From Lachnospiraceae bacterium (GTDB taxonomy: Bacteria; Bacillota; Clostridia; Lachnospirales; Lachnospiraceae): a stretch of 64,000 nucleotides of DNA. The translations under genes were made by a program, and so were the position numbers. Position 1 is the stretch's first letter. The number at the start of each line of letters is the position of its first letter. The stretch spans positions 62,001 through 126,000 of the forward strand of contig SVDY01000001.1 of assembly GCA_015057665.1 (NCBI GenBank). The letters are read 5' to 3'. The notes beneath the pieces were generated by a model. It saw only the letters and a list, made by a program, of their open reading frames with translations. It made no database searches and was not told the DNA's origin. Positions 1 through 9,836 of this stretch are shown one piece after another.

Positions 1-226
1 ACAGACGTATATCTGTCACGATCACTTTTTTTCCTGTATTTTGGCCAATCTCTTCTGCAATCTGATAAACGCCTTCGCTTTTCCCTACTCCAGGCGGCCC
101 CCATATAAATGGGGCCGGAACCATAGAGAGAGACCAGCCGTCTTTTATGACAACTGTATAGAGCAGGCTCATTTCTTTTATAAAACGGTCTACTGTTGTA
201 CCCGGAATATTATTTTCTAAGCTCAT
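1..226 (-). CDS. MoxR/dynein-type AAA+ ATPase, C-terminus beyond window
   Basis: This is the N-terminal 75 residues of an AAA+ ATPase that runs off the left edge. A Walker A motif (GPPGVGKSE, about residues 45-53) follows the hydrophobic strand PAPFIW, and the fragment ends VIVTDIRL. That wording (WGPPGVGKS, later DIRL) is typical of dynein-related AAA_5/MoxR ATPases that remodel targets together with a vWA-domain partner. The ATG at 224-226 overlaps the TGA of the upstream helicase as ATGA, so the two are translationally coupled. Family knowledge predicts a vWA protein just outside the window on the left. Walker B and sensor residues cannot be checked. Confidence 0.85.
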   Translation of the reverse strand, partial: MSLENNIPGTTVDRFIKEMSLLYTVVIKDGWSLSMVPAPFIWGPPGVGKSEGVYQIAEEIGQNTGKKVIVTDIRL

Positions 227-3200
227 GCCGCTGTATCCTCCATTAATTTATCGTCGATTTCCTTTAAGTATTCAGCCAGAGCAGTTACTTCTTCATCATA
301 AGGATTTCCTGTCTCCAGCTCTTTTTTTGCCTGTTTTTCCTGTGTCAGCAGTTGGCGCAGCTTCTCTCCATGCCGTTCCAGTTCTTTATCCAGATGATCC
401 AGACAGTGATCCAGTCTCTGACAGACTCCCATCTCTTTCTTCCCGTCCATGGTAACAGAATAGCGGTTACTGCCTTCACGTTCCAGAATCACATATGGCT
501 CATCCTCATGCATATGTTTTGGCAAGATCACATCAAACCCCTGATATTCATGAAATAAGCGTTCTTTGTCCCGCATCACATTATCTCTCAGAGCATACAA
601 AAGTTCTTCACCGAAGCTTCTTCTTTCGTCTCTCTTTACAGATTCTTTGCACTTTTCATAATATGTAATGTCTGCCTTCACATTGGAATAACGCTTTTTC
701 TGTTTTTGAATCATTACAGGCAGACGTTCCTGTAATTCTTCCAGACCAAGAAGTTCTTTTCTCTTCTGTCTCTGATGAATTCTTGCATGTTCCAATCGAT
801 TTGACACTTCCACACGCTCTTTAATCAACGGATTTCCGATGGCAAGTGCCTTTATCTCTGCATAAGAAAGAATGGTATCCGCGCAGTCGCTTTCATCCCG
901 ATGTACGTAAGAAAGAGAACCGGACAGGAACTGTGCAATAAATTTCTGTTTATTTTCAAGAATCTGATAGGTATATGCATCAAAGGAACATTCTGTAATA
1001 TATCGAAAAATATATACTTCCTTGCAGCTGTTACCCTGACGGAGAATTCTTCCTTCTCTCTGCACCATATCTGCCGGGCGCCACGGCACATCCAGATGAT
1101 GGACCGCAACCAGACGTTCCTGCACATTACTTCCTGTTCCAAGCTTTGCCGTGGATCCTACCAGAATTCGAATCTCGCCTCTGTTAAATCGTCTTTCCAG
1201 GCTGGTACGCTGGGCCTCTGTTACCGCATCATGAATAAAGGCAATATGGCCGGATTCCACACCCAGGCAGACCAGTTCTTTTTTCAGTTCATCATAAATA
1301 TTAAAACGATCCTTAGGAGTTGAAATGTCCGAAAATGCAATCTGACACTTGTCTTCAAAAGCAAAGTAGAGTTCTGCCATTTTCTGAGCGGCAGCATTTA
1401 TCTTGCTCTCCTTTGTCAAATAAGTCAGTTCCGGTTTTACAAGTCCCATATGGAGCGCTGCCTGTCGTCCCTGTACTGTTATTTTTAACAGGTTATCTTC
1501 TCTTCGGTTCACATCATGATTGCGAATCGCCTCTGTTCTGACCGCCAGTTCTTCAATATAATCCCTAAGCTCCTGTGATTTCTTGACTACTATGTCTGTA
1601 TAGCCCTGAAAGTCCGGAAGATCCAGTTCTCCATTCTCACCCTGATAAAAATCACACACCTCAGAAAACATAGCCATCAATTCTGTCAGATTGTGAAAGC
1701 GGCTGAAACGGGTAACAAAACGTCCATTTTTACTGTCCACATCCACTTCAAAACTATGTTCTTCTTCACAGAATGTATTGATCCAGTCATTAAAGTGATA
1801 AATATTGCACATCTTTAACTCTTCCGGCTGCAGATAATACTGAAGTACATATAAATCTGCCATACTGTTTGTAATCGGAGTCCCGCTTGCAAAGATGACC
1901 CGGCCATCCTGTTCCTGAATATAACGGACTTTTTCTAACATATTGTCCGCTTTTTTGCTTCCTCTGCAGTGAAGTCCTACAATATTGTCTGCACTGTAAT
2001 CCAGTGTAATGTTCTTGTAATTATGAGCTTCATCCACAACAAGGATGTCAAAACCAAGTTCATCGAAACAGGCTGTTTCTGTATCTTTAAATGCTTCTTT
2101 ATAAGCCTGAACAGACTTTATCATCGTCTTCTCCATGGCCTTCAGTCTGCCTCTTTGCATATAATTATCTGCGTTGGCGATTTGTCTTGCACACTCCCTT
2201 AATTGGGCATCCTTTTTGGCAAATGCATACTTTCTTGTCATAGTCAGCATATCAAAGGAAGAATAGGCCATAAAAACAACCAGTCTGTCTGAGTTTTTGA
2301 TTTTCTCCAGGGTCTGCTTTCGGTTTGCCGGAGAAAATTCTTTTCTGGGACGGCAGACCAGCACCGGATCCATTGGAAAAAGTTCCTGATAAGCCTGGCT
2401 TGCCGCGTCGAGAGTTGCATTAGGCACAACAACAACGGCCTTCTTACAGATGTCAAGACGAGTCAGTTCATGGATGCCGCATCCATACTCATAAGTCTTT
2501 CCTGAACCTACCACGTGAGCCAGAAGCACATTGGGACAGGTCATAATATGAGCGACTGCATTCTTCAGATGTTTGTAAAGAATAATTTTCTCCGCCGCAT
2601 CTTCTAAAGTCAAATAATCTCCGTTAAATTCACATAAACCATATCCATACTCATCCACATATGCTTCCTGGAGAAGATCTTCATTGCTTTTGTTACCATG
2701 ACAGTACTCCTGAAAACGAATATCCACTGCCTTGCTTTTCTCCTGGGCTACAAGTGTATTTGTTCTATGAAGCACTGATTCATACATTCCTTTTTCATAA
2801 CTGTATACCTGATCAAAAACTTTGATTGGTCTGGCATTGAGCTTATGTTCCAGAATACGGATGCATGGCATCTGTGGAATTCCATAAGTGGAATTATTCA
2901 GAACTTCATTGGGCGGAACAAGGCATTCTATGGTCCACTTGCCCCTGTATGCCTCATAATTTACCTTAGGAGGAACAGACATGTCTAAAAGTTCTGCAAT
3001 AAAATCTGATACAAAATTTTCGATTTTCAGCACCCAGGTCGAGCCCATATTCACATGAATATCTGTACCGGCGATTTCCTCCGGAAGATTATCCTCAAGC
3101 AGCTTGATAACCTCCTCCACGCCTCCATATCTTCTGTGTATTTCTTTGGCTTCTTTCAGTTTTCTGATTCGGTTTCCTTTTAAAATCTGCTCTCTTGTTA

Positions 3201-3531
3201 CCCATCCCACTGTCTTATCTGCGTCAAGTTCCACCTGTCTGGGTTCTCTCCACATGATTTTTCCATTGGCACGATAAATGATCTGGTCCACGGTACAGCC
3301 TGTGATTCCTGCCCAATATTCCAGATTCAGGTATCCGTAGCGGTTTCTTGTAATATCAAATCCTTCTTCCAGGGTGACATATTTTTCAATCACTGCATCT
3401 CCAGCCATTCCCCAGTCGTCTTGGTCATTATATATAAGATTCAACTCTTCTTCATCGGAAAAAAGGCTGTCATACAGTAATCCTTCATTCCAGTTTTCTG
3501 TCTCATTTGTTCTTCCGTTCTCATAGTTCAT
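223..3531 (-). CDS. SNF2-like/DEAH superfamily 2 helicase
   Basis: A protein of about 1100 residues with a complete SF2 helicase core. Motif I reads HVVGSGKT (about residue 340), motif II VVDEAHNYKN (about 500), motif III ASGTPITNS, and the C-terminal lobe contains GTGSNVQ and QREGRILRQGN (motifs V and VI, about 825). These are the signatures of the large helicases of mobile elements and plasmids that are often fused to an N6-adenine methylase; no methylase motif (NPPY or similar) is present here. The reading frame opens at a GTG (3538-3540), but the ATG at 3529-3531 sits at proper distance from AGAGGTGA, so I chose it. The gene lies downstream of a terminator and upstream of, and overlapping with, the AAA+ gene. 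Likely role: ATP-driven translocation or remodelling on DNA within the 1-32 kb system (inference). Confidence 0.88.
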   Translation of the reverse strand: MNYENGRTNETENWNEGLLYDSLFSDEEELNLIYNDQDDWGMAGDAVIEKYVTLEEGFDITRNRYGYLNLEYWAGITGCTVDQIIYRANGKIMWREPRQVELDADKTVGWVTREQILKGNRIRKLKEAKEIHRRYGGVEEVIKLLEDNLPEEIAGTDIHVNMGSTWVLKIENFVSDFIAELLDMSVPPKVNYEAYRGKWTIECLVPPNEVLNNSTYGIPQMPCIRILEHKLNARPIKVFDQVYSYEKGMYESVLHRTNTLVAQEKSKAVDIRFQEYCHGNKSNEDLLQEAYVDEYGYGLCEFNGDYLTLEDAAEKIILYKHLKNAVAHIMTCPNVLLAHVVGSGKTYEYGCGIHELTRLDICKKAVVVVPNATLDAASQAYQELFPMDPVLVCRPRKEFSPANRKQTLEKIKNSDRLVVFMAYSSFDMLTMTRKYAFAKKDAQLRECARQIANADNYMQRGRLKAMEKTMIKSVQAYKEAFKDTETACFDELGFDILVVDEAHNYKNITLDYSADNIVGLHCRGSKKADNMLEKVRYIQEQDGRVIFASGTPITNSMADLYVLQYYLQPEELKMCNIYHFNDWINTFCEEEHSFEVDVDSKNGRFVTRFSRFHNLTELMAMFSEVCDFYQGENGELDLPDFQGYTDIVVKKSQELRDYIEELAVRTEAIRNHDVNRREDNLLKITVQGRQAALHMGLVKPELTYLTKESKINAAAQKMAELYFAFEDKCQIAFSDISTPKDRFNIYDELKKELVCLGVESGHIAFIHDAVTEAQRTSLERRFNRGEIRILVGSTAKLGTGSNVQERLVAVHHLDVPWRPADMVQREGRILRQGNSCKEVYIFRYITECSFDAYTYQILENKQKFIAQFLSGSLSYVHRDESDCADTILSYAEIKALAIGNPLIKERVEVSNRLEHARIHQRQKRKELLGLEELQERLPVMIQKQKKRYSNVKADITYYEKCKESVKRDERRSFGEELLYALRDNVMRDKERLFHEYQGFDVILPKHMHEDEPYVILEREGSNRYSVTMDGKKEMGVCQRLDHCLDHLDKELERHGEKLRQLLTQEKQAKKELETGNPYDEEVTALAEYLKEIDDKLMEDTAA

Positions 3532-3648
3532 TTCATTCACCTCTGTAACATGCCTATTGTGTCATAGTCTTTGCTGATATTATAAACAATGAAAGCTTCC
3601 TTTTATTTCACCTTTATGAATAGGGAAATATGTTATAAAATAAAAAAA

Positions 3649-3694
3649 TTCCGGCATCTTTCGAAATATAAATTTTTTTCGAAAGTATGCCGGA
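3649..3694 (-). terminator. Rho-independent terminator after the membrane coiled-coil gene
   Basis: A long inverted repeat (TTCCGGCAT with TTTCGAAA on one arm, TTTCGAAAG with ATGCCGGAA on the other) is followed on the minus strand by TTTTTTTATTTT. It would end the PP2C-to-membrane-protein operon and separate it from the helicase/AAA+ pair. A TATAAT-like -10 lies between this hairpin and the helicase start (around 3580), without a convincing -35. Confidence 0.8.
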
Positions 3695-3747
3695 AAAAAT
3701 CCGCTTTTGTAAACTATAGATTTTAATGTTTCAAAAAGATGTGTTAT

Positions 3748-4872
3748 TTATTCCATTTCTTCATCGGTTCCCTCATCCGTACTCTCAGATGTTTCGTCTT
3801 CTGTTCCTTCGTCCGTGTTTAATTTCCCATCCGTAGTGATCGTAGGAACCGCCTCCGCGTCTTTTAACTTCTCAATTTCCTCCTCCAGTTCTTCTTTTTC
3901 TTTCATAAGAATCTGAATCTCCTGTTTCAGTTTGTCATTCTCCTCTTTCAGGTTATTGCTTCCGGCACCGAAGACCGCAGCCATACACAAAATCATACCG
4001 ATCATGAAGATACCCATGACAATAAACAGGCCGCGTTCTTTCATAAAGGTGAGAAAAGAATTGTTTTTCTCGGAGACTGCTGGTTCTCCCGCTTCTTCTC
4101 CTTGGATTGCCTTTGCTTTCATTTTCTCTTCTGATTGAATCCGATTTTCATTTTCTTTTGCACGATCATCAGAACTGACTTTTTCGTCTTCCTGTTTCTC
4201 CTTAGAAGAAACAGGTTCCTTTCGTAACTGTCTGGTTGTATAGATGTATTTTTTCAATTCCTGTTCAAAGGCTCCGAAAATCCCCGGTCTGGCTTCCTTT
4301 GTGCACACCTCTTCTTTCTCTTCCTCAGATAATTTCGTCATCATATAAGAACAAATATGAAGCTGCGCTTTTCTGCCATAAAATCCATCCAATTCTCCAT
4401 CTTTCATGTTTACCATTAAATCACATAGAATGGCCGGATAGCCCATCTTGTCTTTGAACCATCCTGCCATTAAAATATCCAGAATCAGTTCCAGAACGAC
4501 GTAGGATTTTTCCTTGTCAATATAACCTTTCTGGCAGAAATCCGCATTTTTAGACAGAGTCTGGTACATAGCATCTATGATCTGCTTATTTCTCACTCTG
4601 CTGTCCTTTTCACCGCAGGCAGGAATCAGTTCCCACAGAGTAAAATAAAAAGAACGCCAGTCTTTGGATGCGTTTTTCAATTCCTGATAGGATTCCCCAT
4701 AGGATTCCGGAATAATCTCATATAATTTATTTAATTCTAAATTACAGGCAGATTTGAGAAACTCCCTGTGGAGTTTCTCAAATTGCTGTCTGCTTTCTAA
4801 ACTTGTATCTCCTTCATTCGGCCATACAGCATTTAAATCTTTGGCTCTTATTTTGTCGTTTTCAATTTTCAT
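3748..4872 (-). CDS. Single-pass membrane protein with C-terminal coiled coil
   Basis: I do not recognise a named family. The 374-residue protein has a helical, charged N-terminal half (about 1-210), a highly charged linker, one strong transmembrane segment (GLFIVMGIFMIGMILCMAA, about residues 280-300), then a heptad-rich coiled coil (LKEENDKLKQEIQILMKEKE) and an acidic Thr/Glu tail. The start chosen is the ATG at 4870-4872 inside the end of the helicase gene: it has GGAGAG at good distance, while the longer frame lacks one. It overlaps the DUF4011 helicase by 11 bp, so they are probably translated in step. Topology is presumably N-in, placing the acidic tail outside. It could anchor the helicase/vWA machinery to the membrane (inference). 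Confidence 0.75.
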   Translation of the reverse strand: MKIENDKIRAKDLNAVWPNEGDTSLESRQQFEKLHREFLKSACNLELNKLYEIIPESYGESYQELKNASKDWRSFYFTLWELIPACGEKDSRVRNKQIIDAMYQTLSKNADFCQKGYIDKEKSYVVLELILDILMAGWFKDKMGYPAILCDLMVNMKDGELDGFYGRKAQLHICSYMMTKLSEEEKEEVCTKEARPGIFGAFEQELKKYIYTTRQLRKEPVSSKEKQEDEKVSSDDRAKENENRIQSEEKMKAKAIQGEEAGEPAVSEKNNSFLTFMKERGLFIVMGIFMIGMILCMAAVFGAGSNNLKEENDKLKQEIQILMKEKEELEEEIEKLKDAEAVPTITTDGKLNTDEGTEDETSESTDEGTDEEME

Positions 4873-7800
4873 TGAAGCTCTCCTCAATCTTTTCTAATTC
4901 TCTTCGCAATAAGTCAGCCTCATATTCTGCATCCTCATACCAGTTCAAAGTATGAATCCGATATACATTCCAGCCTTTTTTCTTTAATACTTCCATACGG
5001 ATCACTTCTGTATCCTTTACACTAAAGCCGGATGTTGTGAATTGATCCAGTAAGATACCCATCATATAAGTATCCGGATCCTGCTTGCTTACTACGCCGA
5101 TATCCACCTTGCACTTGCTGGCGCCAATGTTTGTGTGAACCTCGTATCCCAGTTCCCGAATGGAAGAGGCAATGGAATGAACAAGACTGTCTTCTTCTCT
5201 GGAAATATCCTTCTGACGGGTATCGTACTGAAGACTGCCGCGGGCATAAGAGAGGAAATCCCGGAAATCTTTTGTTCCGGCCACGTCGGTTTTTCCAATC
5301 ATCTCCGGAAGAAGGCTCGTCACAACATGCATGCTCTTCTTCGCTCTTGTAATCAGTACGTTCAGGCGGTTTCCTCCATCTTCTTTTCCGATTGGTCCAA
5401 AGTTTACGGTGAAGCTTCCCTTCTCATCCGGTCCGTAAGCAGGAGAAATGATTACATGACTCCATTCCTTACCCTGGCATGCTTCCAGATTCACAACGCT
5501 GACCAGCTTATCTACGTAATTGGCGAAGACTTCATCACCGACGCAGGAGTTCATTAAAAGATTTTCGATCAGATTTTTCTGAGCCAGATTTAAGGTTACA
5601 ATTCCCACTGTCTCTTCTGTATCTTCCGGAAGTTCATGGAAAATGTTTCGTACTTCTTCGATCACTTTTGCTGCTTCCGGCTGATTGATTTTCTTTCCTC
5701 CGCGTTCGTAACATCCATCTTCTACAAAGATATATTTTACACCTTTAATCTTCGTATCACAAGCAGGGAAGGTTACAATTTCATTTCTATAATAGCGGTC
5801 ATTGGAAAATGCAATGAGACTTTCATGTTCAGAACGGTAATGATATTTGAGCATTTTCTTAGGCATGGAACAGCCAATAGCGTCTTCTAAAACAGATTCC
5901 ATTGCACTCATATATCCATCTTCATCTTCCAACTGACGTTTAAAGAAAGAAGTCGGAGTCATCTGATGTTCATCGCCGAAGATCATGCACTGATGTCCTT
6001 TGGAGATTGGAATCAAAGCTTTATAGGCAGGCATCTGGGAACCCTCATCAATAATCACCATGTCAAACATTGGAAAATCTTTTGGAAGATATTCAGCCAC
6101 TGCATTTGGATCCATGATCATACATGGATACATAGAAAACAGAAGATTTGGTGCCTGTTCAAAAATACTGCGGATGGACACTGCTTTTTTGTTCATACGA
6201 ATCACTTTGTTAAGCACGCCCAGTTCCGGCATATCAGGCGCACCGTCCTGTACCCTAGGCAGACGTTTCATCTGGTTATAAATAGTCAGTCTGCGGAATT
6301 CCTCGCGGAGGTTCTTTTCATAATCTTTAAATCGTGCAATATCGATTTTATAAAGAGATGGATCAAACTGATTAATTTCCGGAATCTGGCTTGCAATCTG
6401 GCAGATATTATATTCACACCATGTTTTGCGGAAAGCAGGCAGCATATCTTCTGCTTCCACCTGTTCTTCCAGCTGTTCCAGAACAGAGGTCAGACCGATT
6501 TCTGCCGCCATTTTGTAAATGGCTTCGTAGCCTTTCCGGCGTTTTTCTGAATTTACACTCTGCTTCCACTGCTGGAAGAGTACGGCCATCATTTCCTCCG
6601 GATATCTTAACTGGAATCCTTCTTTATCTGAAACAACGTATGTTTCCGCCTTCTTCTGGGCAACAGAATAGGATTTATATTTTTCTCCCACAAGACAGGC
6701 AAGTTTTTTAAGTTCTTTTTTCTTGCCGGAGCAGATGAGATAAAGAGTATCTTCCATCACCTTGGAATCCGGTCCGTTGCCGCTTACCTTGGAGATACAT
6801 CTCTTATAATCTCTCACATCATGCTGTAATGCTTCTTCCTTTGCTCTGTCATATCTTCCATCTTTATCAAGGAGATAAAGTTTGTTGTTAAGGACATATT
6901 CATAAATCTCATTTACATCCTTATTTAAGAGTTTCATTCTTTCTCCCATTCTTAAGAGGTCTTTCAGTTCCCCATCCAGACGTTTCTTCGCCTCTTTATA
7001 ACGGCTGCTCTTAGGATTGGCTTCTTTCATCTCATCCAGATAAGTCAGGATGTTATTTCTTGTTTCTTCCTCTTCTCCCCTGCTTTCATCAAGAAGACTG
7101 TCTAAAGCTTCTCCCACAACAGGACAGCTGGTCATAACAGACGCAAAGGATACGATTTTCTTTAAACGTTCTTTCTCATTCTTGTAAGAAATGTCTGCAG
7201 GAAGATGACGTTCCAGTTCAGTCATTGCATCTTTTAATAAAGCCAGAGAATCAAGGGCAGTATCCACTGCTTTTAAAGCTTCTTTCTTTTCAGAATCAGA
7301 AGTCATATGGCAGTTCATAAATTCTGTGTACTTTGTATTCTTTTTACCGCTGTATTTGACTGTTTCAGCAAGGCCTTCCACCAGATATTCTGCTTCCTGA
7401 TGATTCATGGCTGTCTTTGCCTTATCCCATTTGATGTCACAGGAAATATGTTTGTATTTTTCATGCATACGAATCAATTCATCCATAGAATGACCGCAAA
7501 TACCTTTTTCTTTCATTCCACGGTTGAATGCTTCTATTTTATCTTTACAGTCCTGATATCTGTCCAGGTAATAAGAATTTGCTTCATAAGATTCTTCGTA
7601 CTCTTCCATGAAATGGATGCTGCTGTCAATCTGGCGGATTACACTCTGTGCATCATCCTTTCCTGAAATCACTTCCAGACAGAAAGGACCAAAGCCTGCG
7701 GAACCAAGAAGGTCTTTGAGTACCTGGGCTGCTGAAATCTTTTCCGTAAGAACAAGGACATTGCGTCCTGCCTTCATATATTCTGCAACTGTATTGCCAA

Positions 7801-9817
7801 TCGTCTGGCTCTTACCGTTTCCGGCACCGCCGATGACAACCTGCGCCTTTGTTGTACAGGCGCTCTCAACCACTGCTGCCTGAGAACTGTCGGACTGGAA
7901 AATGTACACGCCTGTTTCATTGGCAGGAACGACCCGATCTTCCACTTCTTTTTTCCAGGTCATCTTAGAATTCAACAGACCTTTTGCAATATCATGTTTT
8001 TCAAGTTTTTCATCGGATAGACCGTTATAGATTGCTTCATTTGGAATCGCATAAAATCCGATGGTTGCAGTGTTTTCCACTACCTTCCAGCTTTTCTGTT
8101 TTCCGATAAAGTAGCGGAGTCCTGCCATCTCCTGCTCCAGATTATCTTCCGGATCGTCCTTCAGTTCCTGAATATCAATATCATATTCCTGCATTAAGAA
8201 CTCTTTTAATACCAGATTAAAGCGAATCTTGCTGCGGTCCACCTTGCAGATGTGCTCTCCCCGTTTATTTTTCTCAATTTCGAAAGGACACAGATATAAA
8301 GGTGCATGATATACTTTTTCTTCTCCTTCTCTCTTCCACTGAAGACTTCCCAAAGTAAGGAACAGACTGCCGTGACCGGTCTCTCTCTTCTCGTCTCTGT
8401 CATTGATCTTCATGCGTCCAAGAACAGATTCCAGTTCCTCTTCTTTCATTCCCTGATCAAGAAGAATCTGATGAAGCAGCTGGTCCATGGCCAGTTCATC
8501 ATACTGGTTCATTAAAAATTCAGGAACCGGAAATTCTTCCAAAAACAGACTCAAAGAATCTTTCTTGCAGGACAGAAGATGATTGCGAAGAGTAAAATCC
8601 ATTGCCTGTTTTTTCAGTTTATCTAATTTAGAAAGCTGTTTGTCCGCTTTTTCCATTCTTCTTTTATCAGAATCCACACCAGGGATGACAGAAGGTTTCT
8701 CCGGCGCCTTCTCTTCTTCCGGCTCTTCTGCTGCCGGTACTGGTACCTCTTCCGGTTCATCTGCTGCAGGTACAGGTACCTCTTCCGGTTCATCTGCTGC
8801 AGGATCAGAGTTATCCGGAACACAAATCGGCTCATCCGTATAGGAATATACCGGATTTAAACCGGCCATTCTTGATTTTGCTGTGTCAACAGCGTAATAA
8901 GTATGATCCATACTGTTTCTTGCACTATTCACTGCACTCTCAAAGCCAAAGGCTTTGCCATCTGTAAATGCAGTACACTCTACAGGCATGAGAGCTCCGC
9001 CGTTGGTATCTTTATGGGAAATCACTTCCTGGGCATCTGTAACCATGTTGGAAGAAAGATATTTATAATCCTCTAACCATACGGCTGCAAAAGCATGTCC
9101 GCTGATGACGATGATGACACTATTTAAAGATGCCGCTTCCAAACAGGTAGCATAAAGAACGGCCAGATCCAGACAGGTACCCTGTTTTGATTTTTCATGA
9201 AGAACTCTTCTTGGAATGCGGATCTTCTGTCCGCTTGTTTCAAAACTTGCCGGACATGAAATATAGTGAAGTCCCATTTCCTGAAGCGCTTTATAGATAG
9301 CTTCGGCCTGAATCTTAACGGATTCTCTTGATCTTCCCTGATAACCATACATGCTGCAGCCTTTTTCATTGGCAAATTTACCTGCCACTTTCAACACCTC
9401 AGCCACTAAAGGATCATTTGGCTGCATATAAACAGGCAAGGTGTATGCGTAATTTCTGGCATCCCAGTGATCATATGGCTGAATATGTACAGGCACATTG
9501 TAAAAAGCAAGTACCTTATCCTGTTCTTCCAAATCGAGAATTTCCACTTTGATTTCCCCATCTTTGGCTTCCTGCAGGTTCGTCTGGTAAAATGTATCAT
9601 TCAAAACAGTTTTCACGTTTTTAAATACGGTAGTTCCACTCTGAAGAGTGATGTTTTCCTTGTATTCAAAGATGAATTCAGGCACAGAATAAATTCTCAG
9701 GACAGCCTGTAATTCCATGTCTGAGGTAATCTCCACTTTGTTCACCAAAGATACAATACTGTGTGCGGCCGCATAATTAACACAACTTGTTACATTTGCA
9801 TTTACTGATAAACTCAT
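4862..9817 (-). CDS. Giant DUF4011-type SF1 helicase with transglutaminase-like and nuclease-like domains
   Basis: 1651 residues, several domains in order. An N-terminal beta-rich region is followed by a transglutaminase-like cysteine protease fold (GTCLDLAVLYATC about residue 214, SGHAFAAVW about 241). Next comes an acidic Pro/Glu repeat linker (about 335-370, 11-residue DEPEEVPVPAA units) and a DUF4011-like segment (LGSLQWKREGE then APLYLCPFEIEK). An SF1 helicase core follows: Walker A GGAGNGKSQT (about 665), Walker B IIDEGSQM (about 1255), YRSEHESLIAF and NVLITRAKKSMH (about 1490). The C-terminus (about 1535-1640) resembles the MTES_1575/Vsr-like endonuclease: KVDIGVV, GILLD and KKKGWNVYRIHTLNWY. 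Start codon at 9817 has AGGAGGAAAG upstream. Family members are widely seen in defence and stress islands. Role here: DNA-processing effector (inference). Confidence 0.88.
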   Translation of the reverse strand: MSLSVNANVTSCVNYAAAHSIVSLVNKVEITSDMELQAVLRIYSVPEFIFEYKENITLQSGTTVFKNVKTVLNDTFYQTNLQEAKDGEIKVEILDLEEQDKVLAFYNVPVHIQPYDHWDARNYAYTLPVYMQPNDPLVAEVLKVAGKFANEKGCSMYGYQGRSRESVKIQAEAIYKALQEMGLHYISCPASFETSGQKIRIPRRVLHEKSKQGTCLDLAVLYATCLEAASLNSVIIVISGHAFAAVWLEDYKYLSSNMVTDAQEVISHKDTNGGALMPVECTAFTDGKAFGFESAVNSARNSMDHTYYAVDTAKSRMAGLNPVYSYTDEPICVPDNSDPAADEPEEVPVPAADEPEEVPVPAAEEPEEEKAPEKPSVIPGVDSDKRRMEKADKQLSKLDKLKKQAMDFTLRNHLLSCKKDSLSLFLEEFPVPEFLMNQYDELAMDQLLHQILLDQGMKEEELESVLGRMKINDRDEKRETGHGSLFLTLGSLQWKREGEEKVYHAPLYLCPFEIEKNKRGEHICKVDRSKIRFNLVLKEFLMQEYDIDIQELKDDPEDNLEQEMAGLRYFIGKQKSWKVVENTATIGFYAIPNEAIYNGLSDEKLEKHDIAKGLLNSKMTWKKEVEDRVVPANETGVYIFQSDSSQAAVVESACTTKAQVVIGGAGNGKSQTIGNTVAEYMKAGRNVLVLTEKISAAQVLKDLLGSAGFGPFCLEVISGKDDAQSVIRQIDSSIHFMEEYEESYEANSYYLDRYQDCKDKIEAFNRGMKEKGICGHSMDELIRMHEKYKHISCDIKWDKAKTAMNHQEAEYLVEGLAETVKYSGKKNTKYTEFMNCHMTSDSEKKEALKAVDTALDSLALLKDAMTELERHLPADISYKNEKERLKKIVSFASVMTSCPVVGEALDSLLDESRGEEEETRNNILTYLDEMKEANPKSSRYKEAKKRLDGELKDLLRMGERMKLLNKDVNEIYEYVLNNKLYLLDKDGRYDRAKEEALQHDVRDYKRCISKVSGNGPDSKVMEDTLYLICSGKKKELKKLACLVGEKYKSYSVAQKKAETYVVSDKEGFQLRYPEEMMAVLFQQWKQSVNSEKRRKGYEAIYKMAAEIGLTSVLEQLEEQVEAEDMLPAFRKTWCEYNICQIASQIPEINQFDPSLYKIDIARFKDYEKNLREEFRRLTIYNQMKRLPRVQDGAPDMPELGVLNKVIRMNKKAVSIRSIFEQAPNLLFSMYPCMIMDPNAVAEYLPKDFPMFDMVIIDEGSQMPAYKALIPISKGHQCMIFGDEHQMTPTSFFKRQLEDEDGYMSAMESVLEDAIGCSMPKKMLKYHYRSEHESLIAFSNDRYYRNEIVTFPACDTKIKGVKYIFVEDGCYERGGKKINQPEAAKVIEEVRNIFHELPEDTEETVGIVTLNLAQKNLIENLLMNSCVGDEVFANYVDKLVSVVNLEACQGKEWSHVIISPAYGPDEKGSFTVNFGPIGKEDGGNRLNVLITRAKKSMHVVTSLLPEMIGKTDVAGTKDFRDFLSYARGSLQYDTRQKDISREEDSLVHSIASSIRELGYEVHTNIGASKCKVDIGVVSKQDPDTYMMGILLDQFTTSGFSVKDTEVIRMEVLKKKGWNVYRIHTLNWYEDAEYEADLLRRELEKIEESFNEN

Positions 9818-9836
9818 AATCTTTCCTCCTATCTTC

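Noticed and set aside
5966-6550. 194-codon plus-strand frame inside the giant helicase, and similar opposite-strand frames
   Set aside because: It has no ribosome site, its product has no recognisable fold, and the minus-strand protein over it carries conserved helicase motifs.
8583-8843. Ser/Gly-rich plus-strand frame
   Set aside because: It is the reverse complement of the Pro/Glu repeat linker of the giant helicase.
1-9817. Type I/III/ISP restriction-modification system
   Set aside because: Two helicases and a nuclease-like domain are present, but no DNA methylase or specificity subunit motif was found.
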